From positions 166,492 through 230,491 of the forward strand of contig KN834833.1 of the NCBI GenBank assembly GCA_000827265.1: DNA of 64,000 nucleotides, read 5' to 3'. A model generated the notes under the pieces. It did no database searches, had not been told where the DNA came from, and was given only the letters and a program-made list of their open reading frames with translations. The stretch is from Collybiopsis luxurians FD-317 M1 (lineage: Eukaryota > Basidiomycota > Agaricomycetes > Agaricales > Omphalotaceae). The position numbers and the translations under genes were made by a program. Positions within the stretch are counted from its first letter, which is position 1, and every line of letters begins with the position of its first letter. Positions 25,201 to 37,857 of this stretch are shown here, piece by piece.

Positions 25201-26483
25201 CATTCAGCTACACATATGCAAGTGCAAGTGCATGGACATGGGCAAGGGTGGGGCCTTGGTATGATTGGTGTGGAAGGAATGATAAATTTGGGTTGGGATG
25301 GTGTGCAGGGTAGTAGCGCTGATGGTGGCGGCAGTGGCAGTGGCAGCATGGCTTGCTATGATACCGCTTTTGTTGGATACTGATATGTTTGTGATGTGGT
25401 CAAATACGCCTTCTGGGTTTGAGTGAGTGTTAATTTCAATTTCTCTGTTCATTTATCTGCCGTGTGCTTCTCCTGTTGTACTGATGTTGGTTCTTTTGCA
25501 TCTAGACTTGACAATTGGGGAATGCATTTGACCAATGTCAGTGAGTTGACTCAGACAATGAATTGTTTGATGTGATGTTACATGATGTTGAGTCGAGGTC
25601 CAAGAGGGCTCAGGAAATCTTCATTTCTCCTTTTGTTGGAGACGATGCAATAGATGTAGGAGATAAAAACACTTTTTTTTTGCCTCCATTTCAGCTGGCA
25701 CATTTGAGTCTACCCCAGTGTGACATGATGATGGATGTTATTTCCAGTGCTTTCTTAGGACATTTGTTGTTGCATTAGTTAGAGCTTTCGTTGTAGCACT
25801 ATGCAGAACCCAAAAAATTACATGCAAAAAATGATGTGTAAAAGATATATGAAAAAGTAACCCTTTTTCAATGTATTTTTTGCCCGAAAACAAAGTACTT
25901 TTACATTTGAAAAATATCTAGACATTTATAGTAAATTTTGTGTGAAATATCGCATATTTTTCAAATACAATCCTGCTTGACAAAGGAACAAAATTTCACA
26001 AGAGATTTCAATTCAATTTTGCTCAAAAAAGGAGCCAAAATTAAACTCCATTTGCAGTGCAAATCCTGCCTGAAAATGATGTGATTTTATGCGCGCAAAA
26101 GGCCATTAAATTGAACCCCTTTTACACATGTAAAAGCATATCTTTTACGCCTGAAAAAGAAATTGGGACCTTATTGGGACTTCAGGTCCCGATAAGCAGG
26201 TCATTATCAGGCTCAACTACCATTTTTGTCAGGCACTTGCAAGGCACTTGCATGCACGGTAAGTTTATCGAAGTTGCATACTCTTTCTTTGTCTCTTACT
26301 ATATATACTCCCATCTTTGACTGGACACTTTTCAGTGGCTCCATCCTCTCCTTAAGTTCCTACCGTTAGCTGGCTATCGGCTCTCAAGCACTCTTTCGAA
26401 GTACACCATTTTGCATTCTGTGAGTTCATTTTATAAGTAATGTTCGTGCACTGACTACATTTTGTAGAATCTCTCTCTCTCTA
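25201..26483. other. No supported gene; AT-rich block at 25790-26180
   Basis: The AT-rich block has repeated words such as gtaaaag and gaaaaag and the near-palindrome ttttacacatgtaaaag (26121). This resembles the cacgtgtaaaag words of the foldback element at 31.0 kb, but boundaries could not be set. Confidence 0.35.
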
Positions 26484-27498
26484 ATGCCTCGATTGTCTTC
26501 TCGCAGCCTGGTACACCGCCCGCAGTCCCCCTACAAATGCCCTACCCGCCGCTCTACCCACTGACAAGCTTTGCCTGGAGATGAAGCTACTCTTCCGATA
26601 GATCTAGGTTCATCTAGTGACGCCAAAGGTTTGGTTTCTACTGACACAGTGAGCAGTGGCTTCTGTCATTTTGATTCTGAAGTCTCACTCATGATATTTC
26701 ACTGGTAGAATCACTGCAGTCGAGGTTCCACGGCTCTCCCTATCGACCTGAGTGCATCTGGCAACGACATTTTCCCTAATTCTTCTATCACAGTGAGCAT
26801 CAATTTCATTTAATCTTGTAATATTTACTTACAGAAATTCTTTGCTATCCAAAGCATCGCACCACTTGACTCCGAGTTTATGGCCATCATGGTTGCCCGC
26901 CTGGAAGTTCAGCAAGCGCTCCAATCAGTGGCTCTAGTGGCTCTAGTGGCGGTGCTGATACAGTATGCATTCACCTATCTATTTTATTTGATCTTCTCAA
27001 TCTACCTTGCTTTGAAGGCCGCTTCCGATGCTGCTGTCACCCCTCCTCCCCTTGCCGCTCCACCCCTTGTCAATGCCTCAATCACCCTACCTACTCTGGA
27101 AGAGTGTAAGAACATCCAACGGGACTGGGTACATCTTCACAAACTAGTAGAAAATCTCAAAGGTGAACTTATGTGCCTGGTTTGCCTTGAGACAGCATTT
27201 GAGCCTTATGTGTCCATCTCTTTATGAATTGCATTGTCTCATTCTTTTTTACTGATTCATGTATAGGCCTCAGTGTGGTCATGTCTACTGTGGTACTTGT
27301 ATTATGCAGATTCAAGAGATCTCTGTGCAAGAAAAAGGTGAAGATGCCATCTGCGGTATCTGCCGTTTACCGTTCTCTCAACCTCCAAGGCCTTGCATCC
27401 CTATGAGGAACCAAGCCCACGCAATTGCTGTTGCCAATAATGTTCCAGTGCCTGATTTGCCTCCGTTCGAGTGGGTTAAACCTTGGTACAGACACTAG
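26484..27498 (+). CDS. RING-finger (C3HC4) protein, possible E3 ubiquitin ligase
   Basis: The RING domain is split by an intron: MCLVCLETAFEPYV ends the exon at 27211, and 27267 resumes with PQCGHVYCGTCI, later CGICRLPF. This gives Cys-x2-Cys, CxH, CxxC and CxxC in the C3HC4 order. The protein ends with FEWVKPWYRH at 27498. Upstream exons: 26484-26631 (MPRLSSRSL...), about 26709-26792, and from 26835 (KFFAIQSIAPLDSEF...), with an intron whose acceptor is 27018 and then a Pro/Ala-rich piece. A helix precedes the RING (LEECKNIQRDWVHLHKLVE). Exon 1 contains an in-frame TGA at 26562, so either the start is later or the gene is damaged. RING proteins usually recruit E2 enzymes; the substrate is unknown. 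Confidence 0.6.
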
Positions 27499-30400
27499 GG
27501 TTCAGTGAACACCTTGCAGTGCATTCCCTCTCGTCATTATGTATTCGAATGTACAAGTATAGTTCTGCCTGACAATAATTTATCTACGCATTATCCTTGC
27601 ATCTTTAGCTGTGCGGCTGTAAGTGTTCACTCAAAATAAATGATATACAGACAACGACAGTGACAATTCATTTATACTTTGCTCAAATGTAAATGCTATA
27701 CAGATACTATACATTTAATCCTATAGATTAGAAACATAAGAATACCACACAAAACCTGATAGAATATGCCATTACCTGGTGGGCCTTTAGTACAAGTGTT
27801 ATTTCCAGTGTCATTGGCCACCTAACGGTATGGGTGATTACCTCGTTCAAATCCAAAATCTCCAGCTCATCGAAGAATCTAGGGGAGACCATTTTGGCCT
27901 CGAATCCTTCAAGCCAAAACAGTTTGAAGGGGTCCACAGAAGCTTCTTCCAGAGACAGAGTCAAGCTGCGTCAGACAGGCAGCTTGACTGCCCCTGCTTG
28001 GCCAAAGATATATTGAATTTGACCTGCAACCCACTCTGATCTTAAATCACCGCTGGTGCGAAAACAGATGAAGCTATTTCCTTTTCCTGGTGCACTAGGA
28101 ATGGCATAGTAGTAAAAACCGCTTGGGGCGACAACACAGGATAAGAGCAATATGTCACCTGCACCATCATCAATAAGTTGACTGAGTTCGCAGGGAACTT
28201 TAGGCTGACGATAGATCTTGTGAAAGGCTTCTTCTGCATCTGCAGGATTGTAACTGTCAGAATCTTCAGCATCTGAGGAATTGACACTGTAGTTGAAGGC
28301 CTTGTCGACTAATTTACGACAAGTCTTCATGATATTACTTCCCGGGCGATCAGGATTCAGCAGCCATTGGCAGAAGGTAGCACCCTTGTAAAAGGAGTGC
28401 AATAAAGTGCTTTCAAACTGACCTAGATTCATGATATCAGTGGGTTCAAGAATGAAGCCAAATACAAATGGTACCTGCTTTATGGTTCACTGGAATGCAC
28501 TGCAGCTTCCCTATCAGCCATTCTCCAGGGAAGCACCAGAAGTTTTGAACATTGCCGAATAGGTCCATAAAGTCATAAATGTGGAATGCCAAATGGTGAT
28601 TGGGCATATTGAATCTGGGAAAATGCTGCTGTAACCCTTCCACATGCTGTCGGTAGAAGTGTCAGAATCTTTCTCGGTCAAGACAAGTGAGGTTTCGTTT
28701 AGCCATTGCAATTGTTGTGAGGGTGAGGTACATGCTGGTTCTCAAAATGTCCTTCAATTCCAATGCATTTTCAGCTGCTATCAGTGATCCTTCGCCCCAA
28801 AGGCTTATTAGTGCTATCAGAACAATGTACTCAAACATGATCCGCCAATTATCAGCTTTCAGTTTCCCCGCTCTTTTGGTGCCGACATCCAGAGGCGGTC
28901 TGTGAATCCAACTAGGTATCACGATCTCCCTGGTTACCTTCTGGATGCAAGCCAAAACTTCGGAATTATTTATTGGAGCCCGGAGAAGTCAATCTAGAGG
29001 TAGGGTTTTCCTCTACACCAAGTGTTAATACACTCACTGCCCTGACAAAACAAAAGTCATACCCATTCACACAGAGCTCCTACAAGGTCTTGCTTGTTGG
29101 TTTCTACCAGCAATCTGTTAATATCGGCACACACAAATTGGAGCGAGTCCTGATTAGTACCTGCAAGGTACTGCACCAATTTAGTGAAACCATCTTGACC
29201 ACCTTCCACAGGTTGAGTCAATACCCACTGAATAGCTCCTACAAATACAGCAGAGTTATAGCTCATTTGCCGACCTAGTCGTTGAAGAGTATCCCTTCAT
29301 TCGACGTCATTTAAATCCATATATAGAGTGGGACCAAGTCAATGTGTTTGATATGCAGGTGTCCAACCTGCTTGCAGAGGAGAAGAAGATTTGGGAGTAA
29401 AATGTGGCCACAAAAAAGGACCATCTTCTTGAACTTCACAGAGGTGCCGAAGGTAATCAAAGTTTTGCCCCCAGATACATTTGAAATCACTCACCCAATC
29501 AAATAGCGCTCTTGCGAGTTTGGCCTTCTGCACCTCTTTCATTTCTGGAATCTTGGCTTCCCTGAAGATTCCAGGCTTCCCTGAAGGGGCTACCATCAGG
29601 TTGTTACAAACATACAACAAGGCACTCCAATTTTCAGCAGTAAGTTTCTTTAATAACTCGGCCTTCTCAGAGTTTGCATCAGGGTGTGATCGGGAGAGAA
29701 GGTTATGAACTCTCGTGATATCCTGAAGGATGCGAGCACTTGCACTGATTATAACCTTCAAGCTGTCAATGCGGGCATTGCGAAGGCGTATAGTTTGTTT
29801 GTCCAGGTGCAACCAGTCCAGAACATTAAGCTGATCTTCCTCCATGGTCAACTCGGTTTTAATTTCCGATAGAGCAGGAGGGAATGCAAAACCATACCAA
29901 AAGGCAACATATGGGATCTTTGGTTCTTTATCTGTCTGGACCAGACCCAGGGCACACTGGTGAGTAAAGTATTCCTTGAGGATGCCCATATACCAGGCAT
30001 GCATTGGGTCTATGATGGTCTGTCGTGTCCTTTCGAAATAACCCAATTGCCTTAGTTCATAGTAGCACGTCCCATATATTTCTGCTATCTCCCTGCATTC
30101 TTTGTCAGTAGACGTGTGCACCCACTTCTCGGCACCTTCGTCCAACCATCGGTCATCAACCAGCTTCCAAGACTCAAAATCCATGCGAAGTCAGTGAAAT
30201 GGATGCCAGACATTGCAGTAGCAGCAGAAATTCCTGGCTCCTACATCGGCAAGACTGGCAAATGGCCGAAGGGCTCTGGAATCCATCGTCAATTCTGCTA
30301 AAGCGACCTTGTGAGTCCACTCATACGGACTACTTGCGTTAGACAATCCATGTGTCATATGGCACCAGATTCCCCTAGAGTATCCAATTTGAAACTGGTC

Positions 30401-30953
30401 TACCATGGGGGCAAGATAGTGCTGATGCTGAGCGGATGTAGAAACAGGTTCATGGTGGCCTTGGATGATGCCTGGTATGTAAGTGTAAGCTATATTGTTA
30501 TGAATTTGTGGAGGTAGATTTAGACAGGTGATTGCCATAATGCCAGTGGAGCTTTGTTTCCGAGCACCCTTTCCTTCTATATTAAAAAAATCACCGTAAA
30601 GCAGGAAGAACCATTGGCCTTCTTCACCGCGATCAGTGACAAACAGTCCCCCTGTCATGTCCTTGAATTCTCTGTAGAAGCGGCCATCTGAGGCTCGTAT
30701 CTTATCTTCGGGTGCCACCAGATTTGAAAGAACTTTGTCGCAGAAGCGATCACCGTATTGAGCAATACCAGGGAGGATAAGGAAGTGTCTGAACCACTCG
30801 AAAAAAGAATAAAATTCGAAGACCTTCGCAGGGCGACCATACTCCAGTAAGGGAGCACCGCAGGCTGAATGATCTTGGGAGAATTTGTGAATGCAGTGGG
30901 TAGGATAGATAGGCTTTCCAGAGCCACCTGGGTAGGAGGGCTCATGAAGAAAG

Positions 30954-31785
30954 CACCCCCAGCAGTCCAATCTTTATTGTCTGTAAAAGGCTTAGTAATA
31001 TATATAATTTTTCCTTTGAATTTTAATATTTTTTTCCAGTGTTAAATAATTAATATTGAGCTGGTAAAAGGTATAGTTTAATAATTGATTTTGCGGCGCC
31101 TTTTTCACGTGTAAAAGACGCCGGTAATTACGTAATTTTTCCCGTGATTTTTCTCATATTTTACCATATTTTTTCCAGCTGTAATCTAATAAATATAACC
31201 TGTGAGAAAGAATTACTTTTTCTAAAACATTGTCAGCTGACAAATAAAAACTTTTACTGCTGCAAAAGCATCGGGCGATGATCGGAACAATATCAAAATG
31301 ATCGCCCGTTGCTTTTCNNNNNNNNNNNNNNNNNNNNNNNNNNNNNNNNNNNNNNNNNNNNNNNNNNNNNNNNNNNNNNNNNNNNNNNNNNNNNNNNNNN
31401 NNNNNNNNNNNNNNNNNNNNNNNNNNNNNNNNNNNNNNNNNNNNNNNNNNNNNNNNNNNNNNNNNNNNNNNNNNNNNNNNNNNNNNNNNNNNNNNNNNNN
31501 NNNNNNNNNNNNNNNNNNNNNNNNNNNNNNNNNNNNNNNNNNNNNNNNNNNNNNNNNNNNNNNNNNNNNNNNNNNNNNNNNNNAGAAAAATCACGGGAAA
31601 AATTACGTAATTACCGGCGTCTTTTACACGTGAAAAAGGCGCCGCAAAATCAATTATTTAACTATATCTTTTACTAGCTCAATATTAATTATTTAGCAAT
31701 AGAAAAAAATTTGGTAAAATTCATGGTAAAATTAAATATATTACTAGGCCTTTTACAGACAATAAATATTGAACTGCTGGGGGTG
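30954..31785. mobile_element. Foldback (long-TIR) CACTA-like element 1, target duplication AAG
   Basis: Ends are CACCCCCAGCAGTCCAAT and, reversed on the right, CACCCCCAGCAGTTCAAT; inverted similarity continues through ttattgtctgtaaaaggc and far inward (tttttcacgtgtaaaagacg, gtaattacgtaatttttccc). Flanking AAG at 30951-30953 and 31786-31788 is a 3-bp target duplication. The element has no coding capacity. The centre is an assembly gap. CAC ends with 3-bp duplications fit CACTA-type non-autonomous elements. Confidence 0.8.
31318..31583. other. Assembly gap (266 N) in the loop of foldback element 1
   Basis: Just before the gap lies a small hairpin (atcgggcgat ... atcgcccg). Any open frame drawn across the gap is an artefact. 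Confidence 0.95.
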
Positions 31786-33434
31786 AAGGCGCAAGTTGGA
31801 CACACTGCATAGGGGATAGTCTCAATATCTAGATTAAATTTTTGTTCTACGGTTGTTATCCCCTCTGGTATAGAGGCCAATACCGCAGCTTGCTCAATGT
31901 CAGGTAGCTTCACCAGAGAAGAACCAAAGAGTTTCATCATTTTCAATGTAAAAGCTGCCTCCCTTTGGCCTGTGTTTCGAAAGACATGATTGACAAGAGA
32001 ATGGCAATAAGCTACCAGTCTCAGTTCACTTCTAGCGATAGATGGATCTGGAATCAATGCAGCTAGATTCTATATGAGAAATGCTCCATAAACATAATGA
32101 TAATGGCAGATGCACTATTATCAACTTGGAACGGAGAGAGATCCGGATACCTAGTCCACCAGTCTTGAAGCAATTGTTTGGTTTGGGTGATAAGCTCATT
32201 CACAACAGTCACGGTTCGGGAAGCTTCAGGCCTTGTAATTGTGCTGGCCTCTTTGCTGATATCCTGCAGGTTGTGCTCAAGACAAGACAAGGTGGACTGT
32301 ATGACTGATTCCTCAGAGTTAGAGGATAACTCAACCAGAATAGTTTGGATTTGCCGCAATTCCTCTTCCAAGCTTCTAGCTCCGAAAACGGCACTCTCTA
32401 CAACTTTGCTTGGTGCTCCCAAAGAATCGAACTGCAGTACGCATCATCATCAATAGAATGCGACCAAAAAAGAATGATAGACAACATACTTCTTTTCCAA
32501 CAAGCTCCTCCATGATGCTTCGATAGGCGGTCGAGTCAGCGGTAAAGGTTTGGGCTGTCTCGTGCTCATTCAAGACAGCGTCCAAGAGGTGGAGAGTCTC
32601 TGTGTTGGGGCTCATTACATCTTGGGTTTCCATGGGTTGATTAGACGAGGAAGGATAAGGGGTGTGTGGGCTAAGTTGTTCCCCCGGCGATTGATGAGAT
32701 GAGGTCTGACTTCTACCAGTATTAGACGATTCAGCCGTAAAGTCTACACTTTCAAGAAACTTTGCAAAGCGACTTCTCTTGGGGGTTTGGCTGGGAGGAG
32801 CATTAGGCGATTCACTTCGAATAGACGATTCAGAGCTCGAAGCGATATCTGCAGGAGACAGGGATTGAGACCGCCTGAAAGTCTTTGCTAAAAATTCTGA
32901 ATAATGACATGTTTTGGAGGAGCCCATTCCTAATAATCCCTCAGTCTGCAAATACTGAGCAGAAGGAGAGCTAATGGATAATGGGTATTTATCCTCTTTG
33001 TCTTCACATGTGAGAGAAGCTAGTGTGTCAGGAGGGCTAACTCCTGGCCCGGGTCTCTCGGAACAAATTACTAGCTCACTATTGAGAGTAGATACTACAG
33101 TGAAATCCATTATATCTCCGCTGACAAGTCAATGAACATCGCATTGAAAGATGCTGCGAAAGAAGATATGGGTGCAGGAACAACATCTATGAACTTGAAT
33201 AATCCCATTAGATATGGGAACTAAAATGAGGAGAGAGAGAAGCACTAGTCCTTGTAGCACCAGAACAATTCTCCTGACATAGACTATAGGCAGAGGTTGC
33301 AACTGGAGGTTACAGAAGGAGGTCGCTGAAGCAGAGACAGGGACATATTCTGGATTGTCATTAATAGAACTAGCTGGAACAATTGAGTATATGGCGAATT
33401 GCTTGGAGTTATGCTATAAAATACATACATTGTA

Positions 33435-33760
33435 GGCTTGGGCTTCGAGGTCTACAAACTATTGCCGAGTTGCTTTCTCTGTCGATAACCAGATGAAAGA
33501 ATCTGTTGATTTTTGTATTCCTGGGGCCTACCGACAATAACAGAGATTAGGCAATGTTTATGATAATTATGAGGATCTCACTCGATTCTTACTTGACTCC
33601 TTCGATAATTCAAACGCTATATTACAGCTGTATCTTATGTAGCCAAAAAAGGCTGCGACCTGGGAGGTGGAGGTTCGAGATGAAGAGGGCAGAAGGTGTT
33701 CACGTGCAGGATGCTGGGTCATATGGGCTCGGGGGCTGGATTCTACACTAGAAAAGGAAA
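33435..33760 (-). repeat. Truncated Spt5-like 5' end with single repeat arm (relic 1)
   Basis: Minus-strand FVDLEAQ near 33445-33465 parallels FIDLEAQVDS of the copies at 37.3 and 59.0 kb. At 33670-33760 lies one arm of the CACGTG repeat (ggttcgagatgaag, gttcacgtgcagg, gggtcata, attctacac, aaaaggaaa). No second arm is present. Confidence 0.5.
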
Positions 33761-34394
33761 TTTGAATGAGAGTGACTCAAAAAAGGAAATACGGCGGCAT
33801 CTGAGTTCATTCACAGCACTTTCATGGCACCAATTTGCCTTGAATCATCAACATCTAATAGTATTTAGATCATTAAGCCTGAAGTGGACCTGATTGATAC
33901 TAGTACCAAGGCTCAAGCTGCTCATAAGGGAATTCAGAAAAGTATCGTACTTGAGTATCAGATATTGGTAGGGTCAAAACACAAAATGGGCAAAGCTGCG
34001 ACAGTCCGAGTCTGAAGGTCTCAAACTGCGGCACCGTTGTACCCTTTTATGATTAAACTCGCAGGGTTAGATAGGGCTCATTTGAACATATACACCACAC
34101 CGCTTGCTACAAGCAGTTCTGTATGAGCTGAAAACGATATTGAAATAACAGCATCTTGAAGTGACCAAAGACTCATACACGGTCATTTTGGTTCACACAA
34201 AGGATAGGCACCGGTCGCGCTCGTACCGCTACCCCGACTCGTGCCACTTACAAGCAAAGAGATACAGCTATTTCCATTAAGGGATACTACTTTTTGTGTT
34301 CCAGAAGATGAATTCTACATAATAGACCAGAAAGAGCATCAGCCCTACACAGACGTCTATCCAGAACCAAATACCGTACAATATACGTAGCCTT
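33761..34394. other. No supported gene
   Basis: Spacer between the relic arm and the 3' end of the MYND gene; no motif seen on either strand. Confidence 0.4.
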
Positions 34395-36409
34395 TCATTT
34401 CCAAATAAAGTCCTGTAAATTACACAGTGTATGTCCGTCAGGGCACTTGAACTTGAGCGTGTGTTTGGGATCTAGCAAAGGACCACGGTAGACTGGAAAA
34501 ACAAAGTAGTCTGAGCTGCTGCCATTCACTGTGTAATGAATGCCGATTACAGTGTCCTGTTGCTCAGGGAGAGAGGGTAGAAATCTAGCCATAGCTATTT
34601 TCGATTGAGCCTTTGTGCTCAATTTCCACAGCAAGACAGTCAAATCAAATTCGATAACAATTTTTGTGCAGTCGAGCTCTTGATCGGCAATACTTCTGTG
34701 TATTTCGTTGCTTTGATCCAGCTTGATTGTAGAAATGACCTGGAAGAGGAAGTGCATGCTTTTGACAGCACCTGCGGGAATTGACATACAATCAGGAGTC
34801 GCACTAGGGTGTACTGGAAAATTAATCAGATATGAAGAGTTCTGAAGTTGAGAGTACTGCACTGGATTTCTTCAAACTCGTTTCTCGGCAGATGGCTTTA
34901 TGACCTGCTCTCCAGTCCTTCACCTGACACTCCCTACAGCAGTATGATTCGATTAGGCAGCCACTGCAAAATTTTGAACGATCACCATGTACACATTTGG
35001 ACGAGCACTGATTCATAAGCACAATGAGGAGGGTTGCGGCGGATCCGTAAAAAGACTCACTGATTTATTGCTACATGTTTGCTCTAGTGACTTCTCATAG
35101 CAGAGAGTCCGAATGAGAAACATGCCAGCATCCAAAATCTCCTTTTCCAGCTCATTCCACAGGGTCAATAGTTGTCCACTGGGGATGCTTTGCTCCAAGT
35201 TTCAAGAGTGAACCCCCTTCAAATTGCATTGAATTTGCTGTTCAACTCGTGGATAGATAGAATTGTGAACCATGGTATCCATGATGGGCTCCAGAGCCTT
35301 CTGAACTTGGATCAAAATTGCAGTAATCTGGGCAGGCTGCCATGTACAGGCTGTAGGCGGGGTCAACCAATATAATGTCTTGGTCAACAGGTACAGGAGT
35401 CCAGTATCTAGTGCCTTTGCTGTCCAGTTGGGACCACCTGAACTGAACAATGAAAAGAATGCTGCCGAGCTCTGAATGGAAGCGGATGGTAGCAAGTCTC
35501 CCATCCTGGCATCAAAGAGAGAAGAATAACGGAGTTGATGATCCCAAATAGTCCTCATATGTTCGACCAATGCTTCAGACTCTTGAAGCTTCGGGAGAGG
35601 CCAGATGAAATACAAACCAGTGACCGAAAGCAAGAACGCTTGACTTGAAAAATCATCATGAGAGGAAGCGCGCCAGGAACAAAAATCCCAGGCAGACCGT
35701 GACCACACCATGACAAGGCTGCATCCAGCAATTTGCAAACATGCATTACTCACCTCTCTATGAAAGACATCCACTGAGGCCTTGAGTCCGCATTCTTGAA
35801 GGCCTTGCAAAAACCACACAAGAACTCTCACTGTGCAGTGATGAATAGGTGCCGGCCAATGCATAGTGAGCAAAAAAATCCACATTCTGCCCAGGATGGG
35901 CAGAGCATTGGCAGATTTATTCAAATTGACAATGAAGTTTCGAGCTTCAAGGGCACTTGAGCCAGAGGTGAGCACTCGGCAGAAAGAAAAAACACCCTCA
36001 ATGCAACAATTCCATGTAACAACAGATATTTGATTGGAAAGAACTTGCAGGTCTGCGAATCTATCCAAAGTTTGCAGCAGGACAGCAATCCATGACCAGA
36101 TACGAGGCCATAGTGGCTGAACAATGCTGTAGCACGATTTGAAGGAAGACATGCTGTCCATGTGGACAGATACCATACACATCACAGTCAGAATCCTTTC
36201 AACATCTGAAGGAAGCTGAAGGGCTGGGTCAATGGAAGATGGTGGTGGGGGCATGAATCGGCAAAGTAAACTTTGGAATCTGAACTGCGTGATGCCAAGT
36301 TAGAATGAGCACTTCACAAGCAAAAATCTAAACTTACTTCGCTAGCCATAAAATACTTGTGGAAGTCAAAGTTGAAAGCAGACAAAGAAAATATTAGCGC
36401 TACTCCCAT
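34395..36409 (-). pseudogene. MYND-type zinc-finger protein, interrupted by a TGA
   Basis: Exon 1 (from ATG at 36407-36409; FNFDFHKYFMASE before GTAAGT) joins in phase to FRFQSLLCRFMPPPP after a CGCAG acceptor. A long helical region follows (36254-35205). The frame then meets TGA at 35202-35204 but continues at once with NLEQSIPSGQLLTLWNELE to a GTGAGT donor. The MYND finger is at 34870-35020: CSSKC, CSGC, YCCRECQVKDW and HKAIC, the complete Cys/His set. A C-terminal piece (34862-34395) is in another frame and needs a splice or a frameshift. Such MYND proteins are numerous in agaricomycetes and are thought to mediate protein contacts. Damage appears limited. Confidence 0.65.
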
Positions 36410-37222
36410 TGGCCTTTGTCTTCAAGCATGACCTAGTGTCATTTCATGGGAGCATGCGGTCAATAATGCTTAAGCGTACCCTAGTGCTAGGATCAATGCA
36501 GCTTCATTCTTGACCATCTTTCCAGAATCCGCATTAAATGAGTCCCAAAGTATTTTTGGTGAGGTGCAGTCTTCAAAGCTGAATATGTTGTAGGGGATTC
36601 AACAATTACTGCAGCGCCCTCTACGACAGGTGAGATATTATTATGGGGTGAAGGCCTCGCAGCAGGTTGAGCTGTTGCCATATTTGGTTTTGGCACTTTT
36701 CAAGATGCTTTTCTAACTGCCGTACATGATGGGTGAGCAAAGCTCACTGACGTGGTGAGTTTTCAGGCACAGATTTTCCCAGGGGGGAGGATCGGTAAGC
36801 AGAACTGTAGTTGTGATGAGAGAGGAGATAGCTAGGGACTACTCTGATGTGAGGCCTCCCTTTGGTAAGTGAAGCTGTATTGTGCGAAGGAAGCACCGGA
36901 CTTTTCAAAGGTGTCCTTCACTAGGGGGCATCATTGGGAGCGGGAACACATCCCGTTCTCTTGGTGTACCATCCTACATAGGATATTGCATTGCTAATGC
37001 CCATTCGTACACAGAACAAGGCTGAGCCGGCATTCAGTTCTGGCTTGGGAAATTGTGATGTAGGTGGTGGGCTGGCAGGGCCGTTGCTGTCGGGTTTATG
37101 ATTTTCTTGAATGTGGAGATCTGGGCAGACTGTATCTGTCAGTGGGAGCAGCGCTACCATTATTTGACAAGTCAGGGGAGTGTTGTTGCCACCGAGTGGT
37201 GGGACTAAGAAGGGGGTTCGGA
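36410..37222. other. No supported gene
   Basis: Upstream region of the MYND gene. Short minus frames (36493-36696, 36921-37226) lack motifs; the latter abuts the Spt5-like fragment. Confidence 0.35.
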
Positions 37223-37510
37223 TCACAGTCCATGAATACCTTGAGGATCATCATTGATAAAATTAGCTAAAAGAAAGGATTGAGTACACAACCAGGAGTG
37301 GAAGTTGTGATCTAATTGTGTGTCACCCTTGTCATTGCTAGGCTCCTCGCTATCTACCTGGGCTTCAAGATCTATGAACTGCTTGGGACCTCGTGAGTTG
37401 TTCTGTGCCACCATTTGCCAGGCTTTTCTGGTGTAAGTACCTGGTTCTTCATCATTGAATCTTCTGCATTCGCATCCTACCAGCACAATGGAGGTTAGAT
37501 GCATATTTAC
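37223..37510 (-). pseudogene. Spt5-like N-terminal fragment (copy at 37 kb)
   Basis: Minus frame with AQNNSRGPKQFIDLEAQVDS, an acidic DSEEPSNDKGD stretch, and WLCTQSFLLANFINDDPQ. It is the same segment as 59000-59200 (plus strand). Here Arg is encoded by CGA (minus strand, 37391-37393) at the codon that is TGA at 59018-59020. The fragment ends before the NGN domain. The acidic N-terminus is typical of Spt5, but the assignment rests on linkage in the 59-kb copy. Confidence 0.6.
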
Positions 37511-37624
37511 AAATTTTTTTACTCAGGTCTTACTTTGCTCAAAGTGACTCAATATCTACAGATTACAGTAATAACTCTTGTATTCTAAAAGTGGTGCAGA
37601 TGCAAAATATAAGGAGGAGAACAG

Positions 37625-37857
37625 ACTAGTCCACCAACCTTAGTAGATGGAGGTTTGAAATGAAGACGCCAGAAGGTGTTCACGTGCGGGATGGTGGGTC
37701 ATAACACTTGGATGGCAAAATTCTACACTCAAAAAGGAAAAAGGCACCATTCCACCTTTTTCCTTTTTGAGTGTAGAATTTTGCCGACTGAGCTGCTATG
37801 ACCCACCATCGCGCATGTGAACACCTTCCTGTCTCTTTATCTCAAATTCCATCATCA
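37625..37857. repeat. Palindromic CACGTG repeat, copy at 37.7 kb
   Basis: Left arm from about 37649 (ggaggtttgaaatgaag, gttcacgtgcgg, gatggtgggtcata, aaaattctacactc, aaaaaggaaa), centre near 37750, then the inverted right arm ending near 37850. It adjoins the Spt5-like fragment. Confidence 0.85.

Larger units (their letters stand above)
27728..33110 (-). pseudogene. CACTA (EnSpm) Tnp2-like transposase copy 2, split by a foldback element
   Basis: N-terminal Ser/Pro-rich and helical exons (33110-31786) end with PYAVCPTCAF, where an 832-bp element is inserted. The frame resumes at 30950 with LHEPSYPGG, THCIHKF, DFFN, CLNLPP and PMVDQFQIGY. Next come FERTRQTIIDPMHAWYMGIL (near 30030), GKLKADNWR (28870), and HHLAFHIYDFMDLFG with WCFPGEWLIGKLQ (28500-28600). 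The C-terminal exon (28432-27974) starts LGQFESTLLHSF and ends near DPFKLFWLEG. In-frame TGA stops at 30191, 29339, 29297, 28662 and 27971 interrupt an otherwise continuous frame; no TAA or TAG was found inside matched blocks. It keeps the D-x-x-H segment that copy 1 lost. The exon link near 28956-29060 is unresolved. Confidence 0.85.

Noticed and set aside
26930..27020. Hydrophobic stretch before the RING domain read as a membrane segment
   Set aside because: It is the translation of a pyrimidine-rich intron ending in TTTGAAG; removing it joins a Pro/Ala-rich exon in frame.
31154..31677. Open frames spanning the N runs (also 59613-60104)
   Set aside because: They are mostly undetermined bases; the defined ends are foldback-arm sequence.
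33660..33760. tRNA gene suggested by ggttcgagat
   Set aside because: No cloverleaf can be folded around it; it is the repeat arm. No convincing tRNA or rRNA gene was seen anywhere.
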